Positions 11,041 to 23,900 of a DNA stretch of 64,000 nt are shown one piece after another. The notes beneath the pieces were generated by a model. That model saw only the letters and a list, made by a program, of their open reading frames with translations, ran no database searches and had not been told where the DNA came from. The stretch is taken from positions 871,001-935,000 of the forward strand of contig WPIO01000107.1 in the NCBI GenBank assembly GCA_009760855.2, in the 5' to 3' direction. Origin of the DNA: Cristatella mucedo. Its lineage: Eukaryota > Bryozoa > Phylactolaemata > Cristatellidae. Both the position numbers and the translations under genes were made by a program. The stretch's first letter is position 1; every line of letters starts with the position of its first letter.

Positions 11041-11194
11041 TTTTTGCACAAGCTAACCTCAGCAGATATTTTTCGACGATGTTCTCCATTGATGTCATAA
11101 ACACCGAGGTTCTTATCTTAATTTTTTTGGTGCTTGGTGTTTTGATCGGAGCTGCATTTACATGTTTGTATTTACTGGGATGCACATAGTAGTA
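11041..11194. other. Unrecognised sequence
   Basis: Short unannotated spacer between LINE-B and SINE-1. Confidence 0.3.
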
Positions 11195-11355
11195 ATAACA
11201 TTAGCTGATTTAACAATCTCATTAGTATTGTGACAGAAGAGCCTTAATGGCTGTCACCATTGCTTGCAGGTGGCAAGAACGGATTGCTCACTGAAGGATT
11301 TGAACCCATGACCTCGGTTGGGAAGAGTGAGCAACTTACCTATCACGGCCCTTAA
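11195..11355 (-). mobile_element. SINE-1 copy
   Basis: TTAGCTGATTTAACAATC, then AGAAGAGCCTTAATGGCTG and a box B-like sequence (GGTTCAAATCC on the minus strand). The A-rich tail is short or lost. Confidence 0.72.
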
Positions 11356-12114
11356 CAAATGTAAGTGACTGCTCATTGCCTGTTGCACTATTTACCTTAA
11401 AACCTCTCTATGTCTGTCCTCCACATTGCATTCTAAATCTAAATGCATAGATGTTTCCAAAAGTACTTATTTGCCAAGAGTAATTAACAATAACTTCCTA
11501 CACTTACTGTATTTGTCTGTTCTTATGGGAGGTTTGCATGTCAAGAAAAATCCGCATAGCTCCCATGCAGAATGTATGGCTGACACTAGTGCTCGGATGC
11601 CTGCAAACGGTATAACATTGAATGACAAATAAAGCAAGTTACTAGTTACACGTGAATCATTGGCTACTCATATACTGGCAATCCTAAGCCTAAAAAATAT
11701 AGCCTCTGCACGAAATCTGTGACCTATCCAACAGACTTTTCACTAGGCAACAACTCCAACTTTACACTCTAGACTGTGTTGGCTTGGTAAAACTATTGCT
11801 ATGCTTAGCAATGTCACTTGGGTCAACTTCTTTAAGAACAAACACATTTTTAGTATGGCATACACTTATCGGTGCTTGTGTGGTGAACAGCAGAAGAATA
11901 TTTTTGGGTGTTGATGGCCTGGCAGAAACGGATGAGTCACATAATGATGGTCATTTAAACTCGGCAAGACAACAACTGGTAGCGTTCGGTGAATTTATAT
12001 CTGTAGATAGATTTCGGTATTCCTTCCATAAGTGAAATTTGGGCGTCCTGCTTAACCTAACTTCTATTTTGGTACTTTCCTTCTCTTGCTTAAGCCAAAC
12101 TATCGGAAAAAATT
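11356..12114. other. Unrecognised sequence
   Basis: No gene or repeat recognised. Open frames at 11426-11632 and 11784-12035 have no known domain. Confidence 0.3.
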
Positions 12115-12430
12115 CCCACCAGACAAAGCATCGTAACGTCTGCTTTTCTGACTCAAATCGTTTAGCTTTACACCTATTACGAACCTCAAATCTCTTCAAG
12201 GCCGTGCCTTTAGTTCACATGCTCCCAAATTCTGGAACTCACTCCCTTTTCTGTCGTCGCGACATCTCTTATCTTGACGCTTAAAAAGATGCTAAAACTC
12301 ACTCGTTTCTTACTGCATTTGGTGGGTCTTTTCGATTCGTCCTTTGGGTGCTTATGCACTAGCACTGTGCATGGTACCACTAATCATGTTTGCATATTGA
12401 CACTGTGCATGCTACCTTGAACCAGATTTA
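12115..12430 (+). mobile_element. LINE-A C-terminal fragment
   Basis: It matches the end of the LINE-A frame: CAAAGCATCGTA, CCGTGCCTTTAGTTCACATG, TGGAACTCACTCCC. It then runs into the 3' region with GACACTGTGCATGCTACC. A SINE-2 interrupts it on the right, and the LINE resumes after the SINE. Confidence 0.75.
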
Positions 12431-12585
12431 AGAGATATATATAATTAATTTATATAGCGCCCTAAGAGAACTTAATCTCTATTTAGGTGCTTCACATATG
12501 CCTCGGGCTCGAGCCCACGGCCTCAGTCACACCTTGGTCGGGGCGAGCACCTTAACCGCTAGACCAAACCTGCTAGGCAATTACT
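12431..12585 (-). mobile_element. SINE-2, near full length
   Basis: The minus strand has a tRNA-like head: box A near GGTCTAGCGGTTAAGG and box B-like GGGCTCGAGCCC. The tail is a LINE-A-like stem-loop (AGAGATTAAGTTCTCTTAGG), then TATATAAATTA. It is inserted into LINE-A sequence. Confidence 0.85.
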
Positions 12586-12690
12586 TGTTGACTCTGTACC
12601 ACTAACCTTGTGATCATGCACATATGTGAAGTGCCCAGAAAGAGATTCAGTTCTTTGAGGGTGCAATACATTTACTAACATTTTTACAAC
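12586..12690 (+). mobile_element. LINE-A 3' end, continued
   Basis: The terminal region of the LINE-A copy that starts at 12115: TACCACTAACCTTG, then AAGTGCCCAGAAAGAGATTC and TTCTTTGAGGGTGC. Confidence 0.65.
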
Positions 12691-13767
12691 TAATATTATA
12701 ATTATCATGACCACTCAGAGTTTGGTGTTTTCCCAAAGCATTCCTACGTATCTTTGCAGGGAGATATTGGCCGGCCGGTCGAGGTGAGGAGTGGTTTTAT
12801 CAATATGAGAACTTGCTGCTAGAAACGCATGGTAGTTGGAATAGTGGAGTGAAATGGGCCAAATCATGAGACCCCAGGCACACATGAAAATGCTGTCAAA
12901 TGTGAAATTCTGGTGGTAAGCAGTACATAGACGATCGCTAGAAAAATGCCCAGCAAAAGTGAGGTGGCAACTGTTATCTTATTCTAGCACGAGCAACATT
13001 TGGCACAAGCCTAAGAAAACCACTAGGAGCAAGGATTTGTGCACTGCTTAAGAGAGTAATCGCCGTCCATCCGAGCTGTGGTGATGCCGGAAATGCTAGA
13101 GCTAGAAGGAGCTCGGGCCAACTTTATTAGGAGGATTTTGTATGGCTAGCAGGCAATGCATTAGCTGACCAGCTCGAGGATGCTGGCTGCAAGGATGTTG
13201 GCTGCAGACGGCTCGAAATCGCTGCCGGCGCCTTTGCAAGACTAGCTCCACACTAACCAGACATAATCGATCCTAGGGGAGAGATAACAGGCCATGTACT
13301 AACTTGTTCGGCTCCTTTTAGAGTGACATAATTCTCTTCATCGGTTGTAGCCCGGTAGTAGCTGAATGGCAGCCTAACGAGCCCTGGGCAGTTTCGATGC
13401 AGTTTTGACGAACGAGTTGACACCGAAAACCATCGGCAGTTTGGCTAATGAGGACATGGTCCAAATGAACGCTGAAGTACTAATTTTGATATAGCAGGGG
13501 CTAAGTTCACCCATACTGCTTAGCTGCCGGTGCCCGAGATAATCTCAGAGTGCAACGGAAAACTTTCGAAGGATACATCATTTAGAGGTCACTGTAGTCC
13601 TATGTTTTAGGAAATGACCTGCTGTTTTTAGCATACATTTTTCATTCGGTCATATGAGTAATTCGATTTAGTGCTGCTTTCTGGGAATCACGTGCATGCC
13701 TCTGTGGCTGTAGCATATGCAACGTTATGTAGTGTTTGCTTATACCGGTTTGGAATTAGAGTTGTAA
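12691..13767. other. Unrecognised sequence
   Basis: No gene or named repeat. A short imperfect tandem (GGATGCTGGCTGCAA / GGATGTTGGCTGCAG) sits near 13177-13208. Confidence 0.35.
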
Positions 13768-15105
13768 TCATAATAATAATACACTTGATAAAATGCACTC
13801 GGAGAGCTTAATCTCTTTTACGGCACTTTACATTTGCTGCAAAGGGAAACGCGATTGAATGGTGAGTAATATCATGCTTGATAGGCAACATGAATAACAG
13901 GGTTAGTGGCAGCATGAACAGTGTCAGTACGAAAAGCACATACAGGACGAATCACAGGCACCCACTAAATGCTGTATTAAATAGGTGCGTTTTTAAATTC
14001 TTTTTAAATGTAGTCAAGTCAGGGAACGTCGTAGGCAAGTCGGGAGTGAGTTCCAGGCTTTCGGAGCCCGCGAACTAAATGCAAGGTCTCCAAAAGATTT
14101 GAGGTTGTACGAGGTATAGGTAAACAATTAGTTTCCGAAAAGCGGGTGGTGCGATGCCTTGTGGGGAGTAGATCTAATAGATAGGCTGGAATCAAAGAAC
14201 GAAGAGCGGCAAAACTTTTAAGTCGATCCGTTGCTTGACTGGGAGCCAGTGCAGGTCGGCGAGAAGTGGTGTGATGTGGCAACTGCAACGCTCACGACAG
14301 ACAAGCCTAGCTGCAGAGGTTTGCACCAGCTGTAAGCGCCTGATTGCACATCCCAGTAGACCAGCAAGCAGTGAGTTACAGAAGTCAAGGCAGGAGACGT
14401 GAAAGGAATGAATCAGTTTAGATGTGGTCCCCTAATCGAAACAAGCCCGAGTTTTAGCAATGTTATGTAGCTGAACGCAAGCAGACTGAATTGTGGAGCT
14501 GATGAGGTCGTCTAACGAAAGGTCACTTTTGAAAATGGCACCTAGATTTTGTGGAGATTCAACAGGAGATATGTTGGCAGAGTCGATTTCCAGCGTTAGC
14601 CTTTCCAATATCTGAATCACACTTGGTTTGCCCATAACTAGTAAATTAGTTTTATCACCGTTTAATTTAAGAAAATTTGCTGCCATCCATGTGCTGATGT
14701 CATCAATGCATGCAGCAAGTGAGTTGAGAGAATTTGAGGTGCTCGAAGGCTGGGAGGGATCAAAGCAAAGGTACAACTGAATGTCATCCGCATAGAAGTG
14801 AAAGCCTAGATTGTGCTTGGCAATCGCACCGGAAAGAGGGAGAGTGTAAATCATGAAAAGAACCGGGCCTAGCACGGAGCCCTGAGGTATCCCATATTTC
14901 AGTGGTACCTCGGATGATCTTTGTCCATTCGCATCAATACTCTGCAGTCACACTGAGATAGGACCTGAACAATTGCAGAGCAGTGCCAGTGATGCCCAGG
15001 CGAGATGAGAGGCATTCAATAAGGATTTGGTGATCGATAGTATCAAAAGCTGCCGGAAGATCGAGCAAAAGAAGCAGAGATACTCTAGCCATGTCTGCTT
15101 TAAGC
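13768..15105 (-). mobile_element. LINE-A copy, RT part to 3' tail
   Basis: From right to left on the minus strand it encodes part of the RT (VLGPVLFMIYTLPL, then GFHFYADDIQLYL at the catalytic site). WMAANFLKLNGDKTNLLV and the conserved C-terminal domain follow, then the 3' UTR, the terminal stem-loop and (ATT)n at 13768. Several frame breaks (near 14432 and 14290) and in-frame stops make it a pseudo-copy. The 5' end is truncated within the RT. Confidence 0.88.
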
Positions 15106-15552
15106 TTTCCACTTCCTCTTACGAATATCAGCTGTGTTGGTCGTCAGTAAGCCCATTCTCGGTATCTTTGTTATATTGTTGGCCTCGTATGTAACACGAG
15201 AGAGAATATCTTCTCCTTAAGAATCGTGAAACGAGAATGCATGGTATCGATGGCATAAAATGGAAATAGGTTGGATTTCAGGCAAGAGCGATAGTTCAGG
15301 CCTTTGGCCAGTTGGGGCGGCATACTAACCATAGGCTGAGTGTGACCGAGGTTTCGAGCTTAGGCAAGCGGGAGTAATAACTGAAGCTCTGGGGCTGGAC
15401 GCTGAGGGTGCTGTTAAGCCAAGTGGAACTAAAAAACGAAGGAGTGGGGCCCATCCAGAGCCTGCCTCAGGAATGTCGGGATGTATAGGTGATGAGATCA
15501 ATACACAGTCGCCCTACAACAATTAATTAGAAATAATATACATATGTATATA
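15106..15552. other. Unrecognised sequence
   Basis: No gene or repeat recognised. Confidence 0.3.
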
Positions 15553-15695
15553 TATATATATAATTTGCACAGTGCCCTAAGAAAACCTACTCTATTCAGG
15601 CGTTTCACACATGGAGCGGGCTAGGGTCCGCTACCTCGGATCAGTCCAATACATTAACCTTGACCTTAGTTCGAGGCGTGTGCAAGCCAACTGAG
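15553..15695 (-). mobile_element. SINE-2, degenerate
   Basis: TATAATTTGCACAGTGCCC, then TAAGAAAACC, TACTCTATTCAGGCGTTTCA and a diverged tRNA-like head. The order matches SINE-2 at 12431-12585. Confidence 0.65.
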
Positions 15696-17300
15696 GTTAA
15701 TTTGGCGAGAAAGTTGCCGCCTTAAGTCGTGCTGGAGAAGAAATCGCCTAGTACGAACAGAACCTTGGCGTAAGATAAGAAAAACGAAGGTGGATCGTTG
15801 AGGTACCGAAGTGACGTCAGCCTGGACGTGTGGCATTTGGCTTCTGGGGCGAGTCCCGGGAACGCCTCGGTCAGCTGTCGGAATTGTACGCTAAGTATTG
15901 CTTGGCGAGTTCGTGCACCTTTGCCGCTTTGCATGCATGACCTAAGCATTCTCGTGCCTATTCGTGGGGGACTATGAGCGGGTAAAGCGTGAGCCGAGGT
16001 TGATCTGGGCAGTGGTGTGGTGCCTGCCTCAGCTACATACCAGCTGACCGTGGACCTGGTGTGGCGGTGCGTGCGCTGCCGACGTTGGAGACGAGCGGTG
16101 GAGAGCCAGAGTTTCTTGCTACCGATCCGCCAGCCCTTGTCATTGAGTGTTGTTGTATTGATTTTGTGTTTTGTTGTGTGTTGTTGAGTGTTGTTGGTAA
16201 TACTCTGGTCTAGCGTATAGGTAGGCTCTGCGGTAAACCGATCGCGTGAGTTTAGCCGAGCCGATGAGCATATGTATCTCAGACAGTTCAGCCCCTTAAT
16301 ATGCATTATATATATATATGTATATATAAATACATAGAGAGATGGAGGAGCTGACAAGCACAAGTCGCGATCACGTCAAACGAGCCACTAAGAGGCTCAC
16401 CTAATAAGCTGAATCATACAGGCCGTCAGTCGGAGGCCGAGTGTGATTGATTACACTTCTCACAAGCACCTCTTAGACAATTAGGCAGGCTGCTTTGGTT
16501 GTACATGCTCCGGCTTGGCTGCATAGAGCACGGAAGAGCAGTGGCCAGCCCTATACGTGAAGCCCTCCATACACAGAAGGGGCACATTTGTTACCATCGC
16601 AGACTTCGTCGCTGGCATGAGTGCTTTGAAGGAACGAATGCGTTGTCGGGACGTTTTCTGTCGCATGCAGAATTGGTCTCTTTCCTTCTAGCCACGGGTC
16701 CAGCCTTGACCTTAGACTGCCAGCAGAGAAGGGAAGCCTGTCAAGAAAATCTTCCAATGCCTCTCAAGCTTTGCAGTTAAAATAGCAACTAATGAGGTAA
16801 GAGGGCATTAATGGCCATCAACAGCTTGGAGTGGCTTTTAAGACGTCCTTTGGGGGTAGCAGGCTCGATCATGAAGGAACAGCCTCAAATCATGTTGATC
16901 GTGTGCTCACACAGTCTCTCTCTGCCTGGCCTAAGCTGCAATTGACATACGTGACTCTGCCTCTCCTCTCCTCTTGTAACATCATTTGTACCAGGGGTAA
17001 TGAGCCAGGACCAAGGCCCCCTGGCTAGTCGTGTGCACCTAACCAGGGTAAGGAGACTGAGCACATTGGAACAAAAAAGACTTGTTTGCTCGGGTGCTGG
17101 AAAGCTCATTGGAGCAGAGATACCTCTTTCACTGAGACTGAAATGCTGCGAAGTCTACAATCCGGAAGCAAGTTTCCTACTTTCGAGTCAAATGAGCTAA
17201 CAGCTCCTTCACTAAAGAACTTCAATTTGTTTTGTGGGACGAGATGTGAGTAGATGCTAAGGAGCACATTGGGCTAGAGCACAATTGAGAGAATGATGTT
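15696..17300. other. Unrecognised sequence
   Basis: No gene is supported. A 213-codon minus frame (15722-16363) is rich in Thr, Arg and Ser, crosses a GTT-rich stretch near 16141-16200 and a TA stretch near 16307-16330, and shows no domain. Other open frames here are short. Confidence 0.35.
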
Positions 17301-17309
17301 CGGACACAG

Positions 17310-17600
17310 AGGAGAAGCCAGGATTGGAGCCCAAGGGATGGCACGAGGTCTGAGGGGCTGAGCCCCTTTTAAAAGGGGTCTTGGGGGCGTCCCCCAGCGC
17401 CTGCTGGTGTCGTGTAGCCTGGCCAAGCGCCAAGGAGCAAGCTGCAGCCCAATCGAGGCCCTGGCGCCCGAGCTGCTTTCTATTCGGCTCCCACCTACCA
17501 TCTACCAGATCAGGGGTGGCAACTGCCACCCCTGCCACCCCCTGGCTTTGCCTGTGGTCTGATAGGTGGGCTCGTTCCAGCTTTAGTGAAGCTACCGGTA
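17310..17600. repeat. GC-rich block with stacked palindromes
   Basis: Several perfect inverted repeats lie together: GGGGCTGAGCCCC (17354-17366), CCCCTTTTAAAAGGGG (17363-17378), TGGGGG-CGT-CCCCCA (17382-17396) and AGGGGTGGCA-AC-TGCCACCCCT (17512-17533). No protein is recognisable. This may be the end of a mobile element, but I cannot assign a class. Confidence 0.6.
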
Positions 17601-18095
17601 AGCCAATTAGAAAATCATGAGCTCTCTATATGTGATGGTCATAATAACCATTCGTATGTATAGTTCATTAAGAGAATGGGAAATATTTTCGGGCTGTTTT
17701 TATCGATTGCCATCTCAGCCACTAATTCACAGTAAGCACCTAGCGATTATCTATGCAAGATGTCTGGATGATTTAGTCTGTTGTAGAGCACAACTGTGTT
17801 TGAGTAGGCAACACCAAAGCAGTACTGCTCGTGTTATCACTTACATATATTATTGCTTCATTTTCTTCCATAATTTAGTATTGTGCTGGTGTTTTCATTC
17901 AGCCGATGCCTGTCACCACTATACTGAAATCCATCTAGCTCGAATGAAATGTATGCACCTAAGTACTGTGGAGGCACATCTTAAATTTAGGTCTGAGCAG
18001 ACTGAAAGCCTCATTCTTCAACTCTGATGAATCGTATGAACTTTGAGCTCTTCAGGCAATACAAGTATCGAAGAATTTACCAATCGCAGATGTTC
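17601..18095. other. Unrecognised sequence
   Basis: A 136-codon open frame (17617-18027, +) has no known motif. Nothing else is recognised. Confidence 0.3.
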
Positions 18096-18235
18096 GAAGT
18101 TTACGACCTAGGAGTTTGTAGGTTTGAGTCCTGAAACAGGCAATTCCTTATTGCTCACTGCAAGCCGGAGCGATAGCCGGCACGGCTCTTCTGCTGATAT
18201 AGCTGTGAGACTGTTGAAAAAGTGAATTATATGTT
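18096..18235 (+). mobile_element. SINE-1, degenerate
   Basis: TTTGTAGGTTTGAGTCC corresponds to box B, followed by CAATTCCTTATTGCTCACTG, GCGATAGCC and GGCTCTTCTGC, as in other SINE-1 copies. Confidence 0.65.
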
Positions 18236-19039
18236 TGGTGCTGTGTGGTGTTAGTTGGTTACCCTATATTCTCAGGACATACGGCCTGACGTTCGTAAAG
18301 CCCACATTATGGTGTCAAAGAATTTGCACGGATGTTCGTATCTCATCGCTGTGTCGTTGACTCAATATACCTTTGTGCCTACATCGCTGATCGCAAGCTG
18401 AACTCTCAGATGGTCAATTGCTTGGCAAGAAAATAATTTTCATTTTAAGTTATGCAAATTAATATTATCATAGCATTTTATAGCTTCACTGGAGAACTTA
18501 GTCTCTATCAAAGTGAAAGGTCGGAGAATGTAGGAAAATTACTCTTCCTTTCCCTCCGATGAAAGGGCAAACGCAGTAAATACATTCCGTGGTTTGGTTG
18601 CTTAATAAATTTCTGGGAAACAATATTTTAAAATTCTTTTCAAATTATATCCACTTCGGAAGTAGCCTCCAAAACTTGCAAATATAAGATTATGCCTCAT
18701 GATGGACCTTGCAAATATGCTCAAATGATGCCCTAACCAGACATCAAACCACAACTCGAAATCAGAGAAACTAGGTAGAATGTGCAAAAATGAGGACCTG
18801 ACTCCAATGTTAGCTCTCTCGGACAGCGGTTATGCATATCAATGTGCAAAGTCAGACTTTCCTATCTCACCTCGGAAAGGGTTCCGCTGTGCATGGAGGC
18901 GCTCTTTTTGGTTCCTGTTTTATTTACCAGAGATAAGTAGGTTTACATGCTGTACGGTGAATCCCTTTGCAATTCGTTGTCGATAGGAAACGGTGCGAAC
19001 GGTCTATCGTTCAATCCCAAGTAAATAATGACGGGCGTA
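18236..19039. other. Unrecognised sequence
   Basis: A faint LINE-A tail-like stretch (GGAGAACTTAGTCTCTATC) lies near 18490. Otherwise nothing is recognised. Confidence 0.3.
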
Positions 19040-19510
19040 TTACCGTGGCTCCTTAAGACAATCGATGAGAGCCGGTCGTGTGGCTGGATCCTGAGTAGCT
19101 CGTTCGCTCAGATAGAGCGTTCTGGCTGCCATACGGCTCCAGTTGATCCGGCTGTTGCTTCCGTGACCCGGACAGGGAGCCGGTGTGGATTGGTGAGAAG
19201 TGGTGGTGGAGTTTGGCAGTTTCGACGATCACCCTCGACAATCGTAGCTGCTGAGTTTTGCAATAGCACTTGGCATTTTACGTTACAGGGAAGAAGACGG
19301 TGAGTAACAGAAGTGTACAAATATTTGCATAGTTATCTGAAATGATGCTAACTTTAATGTGGAGTGGATGGGGCTGTCGTGTGAAAGGTCATTTTCGAGA
19401 TGGAATCGCGTGCTGCCTGCGAGTGCTACAGGATTTATACTAACAGGACCGATTTCAAGGGCTATGCATACCAGATTCTGTCCGATTATTGGTTTTCCGT
19501 AACAATTAAA
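19040..19510 (-). mobile_element. LINE-A fragment, very degenerate
   Basis: The order of words follows the minus-strand LINE-A C-terminal region: GAGAAGTGG, CAGTTTCGACGATC, GCTGAGTTTTGCA, GAGTAACAGAAGT and AGGTCATTTTCGAGATGG. Similarity is low and indels are many. Confidence 0.5.
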
Positions 19511-20646
19511 TTAGTAAAATTGTGATAACATGTGAAATTTTGCCAGCACCCTGGTTGTAAAGCCAGCGGCACATTTGCAACGGGTTGAAAGCCTTTAAAA
19601 TCCTGGAAAGCCAGGGTCCAGGTCATACAGTCGGGTTCTTTGATGTGTAGTCCTTGCCTCCTGCAAGTGGTGTGATTGCTGGGAAGGCTCGTCTGACGCT
19701 ATATAAACGGCACTGTTGAATGAGCTAAACTCACAAATATTGAGACTTGCAATGCCCAAATTCAGTAATCCTCGTCAGTGCCTTTTAAATTGCACATTCG
19801 GCTAGCTTTTTCTTCAATCGGCTAAAATATAGAAATAGTGTTTTTGCTAGTTTTATTTCAAGTAATGCTAAATTCGCGTTCGTTGATACCGATGCGTTAG
19901 GGGTGCCAGCTTGGCCCACCCTGTTGATTTAACCTCATTGGCCAGCCAGAAAGAGATGCCTCATCTGCACACATTCAATTATTGCCTGCAAGGAGACTTA
20001 CTTGTTTAAGGTTTAGTGTTAAGGGAGAGAATCGACACATATGATATTTCAAACGTAGTTATCAACGTCAATCTGAACAGACTTTGATGCCTCGTTGAAC
20101 AGCCTGCATTTGCACCGTGCCCTGAGCAGCAAGTGAGCTGGCCCTTCGCATACACGAAGCTGTATTTAAGATGTCTGTAGTTGTCGACGGTTTTTTCAGC
20201 AGGAATTCTTAGCCGAGTAAGATTACTGGAGTCTTAAGATATGCAGTCACTACCTTTTAAGCCTTATCTGCAGATTGTCAGTAGCTGCTTTCTGTATTGC
20301 TCACAGGACTGTCTGTCTGTGGTTGTATATTGTGCCGTACCTACAGTCATACGGTAGCCGGCTTTATCGGGTCTACCCGATTGGTTCCGGTTCTATTTAG
20401 GTTGAGGTTTCTGTTTCAGTTCCATCCATTTTAATATGTTTGGGTTCACCTCTACGCCGACGCATGGGCCCGAAATAGGGGAGGCTATCACCCAGCAATC
20501 GCCGACTACAAATTCCCTAATGCAGTGTTCTATTACCACTCATGTACAGTGTGGACATTTTCGTTGTAGATCTAGAGGTGTTTTGGAGTTCTGACAGAAT
20601 AAGTTGATATTAAAATAGCCAGCAACATCGAATTTCCTTAAATTAT
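19511..20646. other. Unrecognised sequence upstream of GT92 gene 1
   Basis: No repeat recognised. The promoter of GT92 gene 1 may lie here, but I see no decisive TATA or initiator element. Confidence 0.35.
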
Positions 20647-20901
20647 ATGGATGTATGGGTGAGCCTAGAATACCTGAGAAGTCGGCAGTTCCTGCTTTGG
20701 TCACAACTACTATTGCTTGTATTTAGCTTTGGGGCCATATTGACATATCATCTGAGAAACCAGCATCATGGTCAGCACAAGCTTCCATTTATGACTCACG
20801 AGCACAAGGCATCTACAATAGGCAACGAAAGTACTCACCAACCGCGATTCAAAATGTGCAGTAGTTTTTGCGAGGCACCTACAAACTTTGCAGAGCCCGA
20901 G
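20647..20901 (+). CDS. GT92 gene 1, exon 1
   Basis: Encodes the cytosolic tip, membrane anchor and start of the stem, with one N-glycosylation sequon (NES). Ends GAG|GTGAGT, phase 0. Confidence 0.78.
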
Positions 20902-23900
20902 GTGAGTTATGCTCTGTGCATTAAAACTTGAATTTCATATCTCGTTACAATAAAAGTGCACTAAATAGTTAACAGTGAAGTTCTTTCCATGCAGAATGAG
21001 CACGATCGTTTATGTTTAAGATGTTCCACTCAATGGATAGAGCAGCAGGCAATGGTGGTACTTCATGTGTTTTGGTATACTCTGCCTACTTCGATAAGCG
21101 ATATTCTGCAATAAAGGTTTTGACGGACAGCGACTTGAAGTGCTATCAATCAGTCGCTGCGACTTGCCACATCTGGTACGAGAGAATCTCTGACCCTTAC
21201 GTTACAAGACTAACCTTTGAATTTATGACTTTAGAAGAAGCTGCTTACAATCCGTGAGTAAATTCATGTGATATTGCTTTCTCTTATCATTTTCAAGGTA
21301 ATCTCAATAGTACCTTTGTGAAAGCCCTTCGCACTATTTTACGTCATGCTGGGTATCGAGAAACCGGTCTCCTTTCTCCAACACCTAGCACTGTATTATC
21401 AGAAAGACTCTAGACGGCTGCCGGCTTCGAGGGATCTAGCCCTCTTCCTTCCTTATACTCCTCTGGCAGCTCTTATATACCATGCACGAATTGTTTATGC
21501 ACTGTCGAGCAATTGTTCTTCCTAACTATTGAACTGTATTTTTTGAATTTCTTTTGAATACCCCTGTTTTATACATTACAAAGCAGAGTTTTTGTATAAT
21601 TCAACTATTTTCTCTTAAACTTGAGAGAAATCATTGAGTAATAACTTATTTTGTTTAATTCAACTGTATTTTTCCCTAAATAATGAGAAATCATTGAATA
21701 ATCATTGAAATCAGCTGTATTCAATTGTTAAGCATCACCATGCTTTCATCGTGCACTTCTTCCTCAAAGAGGTCGCTTTGGCTATCGAGATCAGCAGCAC
21801 AGGCATCGGCAATCGCTGACTCTTCTTCTTCCAGCTCTTCTGAGTCAATGACATTGTTCGGTTTGTCAACGCCTGCCAACCATTTCAGAAAAGGCTCATC
21901 TCGGGTAACTGTCATCGTTAGATCTAGCTGGGTTCCGTAGAATGTAATGACAGTGCCTTGTTCAACGTTGCTACAAAGCCACTAAACTAGTCAGCAGTCA
22001 GTACTATAGGTATTGAATTGTTCAGTGTAATTGATTTTTCGGGCTGTATTAAACAGTTGTTGTAAACACCTGCATATAAAACACCATTGAAGCACGTAGG
22101 TCAATATTCCCAACCGGCCCGACAACTGGCTGCAGTTTTCGGTAAATGAATATCTCGGGCTCAGATGCTGCCAATGCACGAATTTGTGCCGGACTGCCGA
22201 GTCAGCTGCCGAGAGTCATTGTCGGCCCCTCAACCACTCGAGAGCCTGTGGCTGGTTAGGCAGTCTGAGCCCTCGTAGGGCCTCCACCATGTTCCGAAAG
22301 CTCCTGTCATATTTTCCCTCACAACCATCTGAAAGTAAAGGTGTGGTAGTATTCAGCACGATTGTTTGTCTAATTAATTTGAGAAAATAGCTTAGTAATT
22401 TAGAAGAGGATTCGATCGTAGATTACTGGAAACCGTTATGGCTACATCTTGTTCTGCTCCCTGACTCTCAACTCTAGTGCAACTATTTGAACTAGGTAAA
22501 TAAATAAATCCTAGCTGATTAAACAGCCTCTTTTTGTATAGCGACAGAAGAGCCTTTACGGTAATCACCAACGCTTGCAGTGGCGATAAAGGATCGCCCA
22601 CCGCAGGAATCGAACCCACGACCTCGGGACTGAGGTCGGGAAAGCGACCGCCTTACCTAGTGTGCCATCACGGTATAGACTAGCCCACCAAGTCCCGTAA
22701 GCCATCTTTTTACGGTGCTTATTGGAGAGTGTCCAGCGGGCCAGCGCCAAATCACTCATATGGCCACAAACAGATTATTCGTCGGCAAACTTCCCAGTGT
22801 CATATTTTGCAGCAATTCTGTCACTCGCATTGCGATATTTGCAGTCGTCTGGGCATGGGCAAGGCAACCACATCAAAAGCAGGGTTTTTGATCGATAAGC
22901 ACACCGAACCGTCGAGCAACGGATGACTACACCTCTAGGTCTCGTCAGGATACACCTCCACCGAGCGGGCGAGCCAGAACGTAACGCTAACTGACAGTGA
23001 AAGTCACAAGCTTCGCAGAGGCTTAGCAGCCGATTGAGAAGGAAAATAGGTCAGGCTCCTATTGCATGAGCTGTACGAATGTAAATGGATGCCGTCGCTT
23101 TACTGGGATATCATAATTTTTATATCACCACCACAAAGTTGAAACCAGGTCCAAAACTAGCAGCTAGAAGGAAAGCAGCACTAGTGTCATTTGTGCTACT
23201 TAAATCTTTAGAAATGCTGCTTACAAGAACTATCCGAGATGCCTTCGGATTTAGGGTACGATTTTCAGCACTGCGTTGCTTTAGGATTCGGTATGTTTTT
23301 CTCAAATTTATCACACTTCCGTATCCAAAACTTGAAATTTGTTGTTGTTGCAAATGCTTCAGAAAAGTTAACCCAATTGGTCATTTTGAAATGTGATGCT
23401 CTATAGCCAATCCTTCCATTGCCAATGTATGGGCAAATAATGTTTGTATATGTGGTTTGGTATTAATTTTTCAGGCGACTAGGAGTCGTGTACTACTGCA
23501 GTACTCCAAAGGATCTGGAGGAGCAGCCGTATGCAGTTTCATTTATATGGGATGGCGCAGATAACCAGAGGCTGCAACCGCTTTCGATGAAAGTTCATCG
23601 ATCGCAGCCACCTTTGTATACGTTTGCCACCTGTGTACCTCCTCTTTTTGGGGACATTCGGCAAGTATATACCCCATTGTTCCAACAGGACTCCCAAGTT
23701 CACTAGGTACTACCTAGGTGTTATAAACAGAGGTTTAAACAATCGAGCTTTAATGCGTTGCTTAAACTGGCTGCCTACTAGGGGGAATATTGCCGAAGAG
23801 GATGTCTCGGTGAATTGAGTTGATGGCACAGAAGTCTTGACGCAGAAGACCACTCTAAATTGTAATAGGAACGCTTAAGCCTCGATCCTTTTACTTGTTA

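Noticed and set aside
15722-16363. 213-codon minus-strand frame as a gene
   Set aside because: Low-complexity composition, runs through GTT-rich and TA-rich tracts, and has no domain or splice context.
20991-21020. Alternative acceptor TGCAG at 20994 for GT92 gene 1 exon 2
   Set aside because: It would add 26 bases and break the frame relative to both exon 1 and gene 2.
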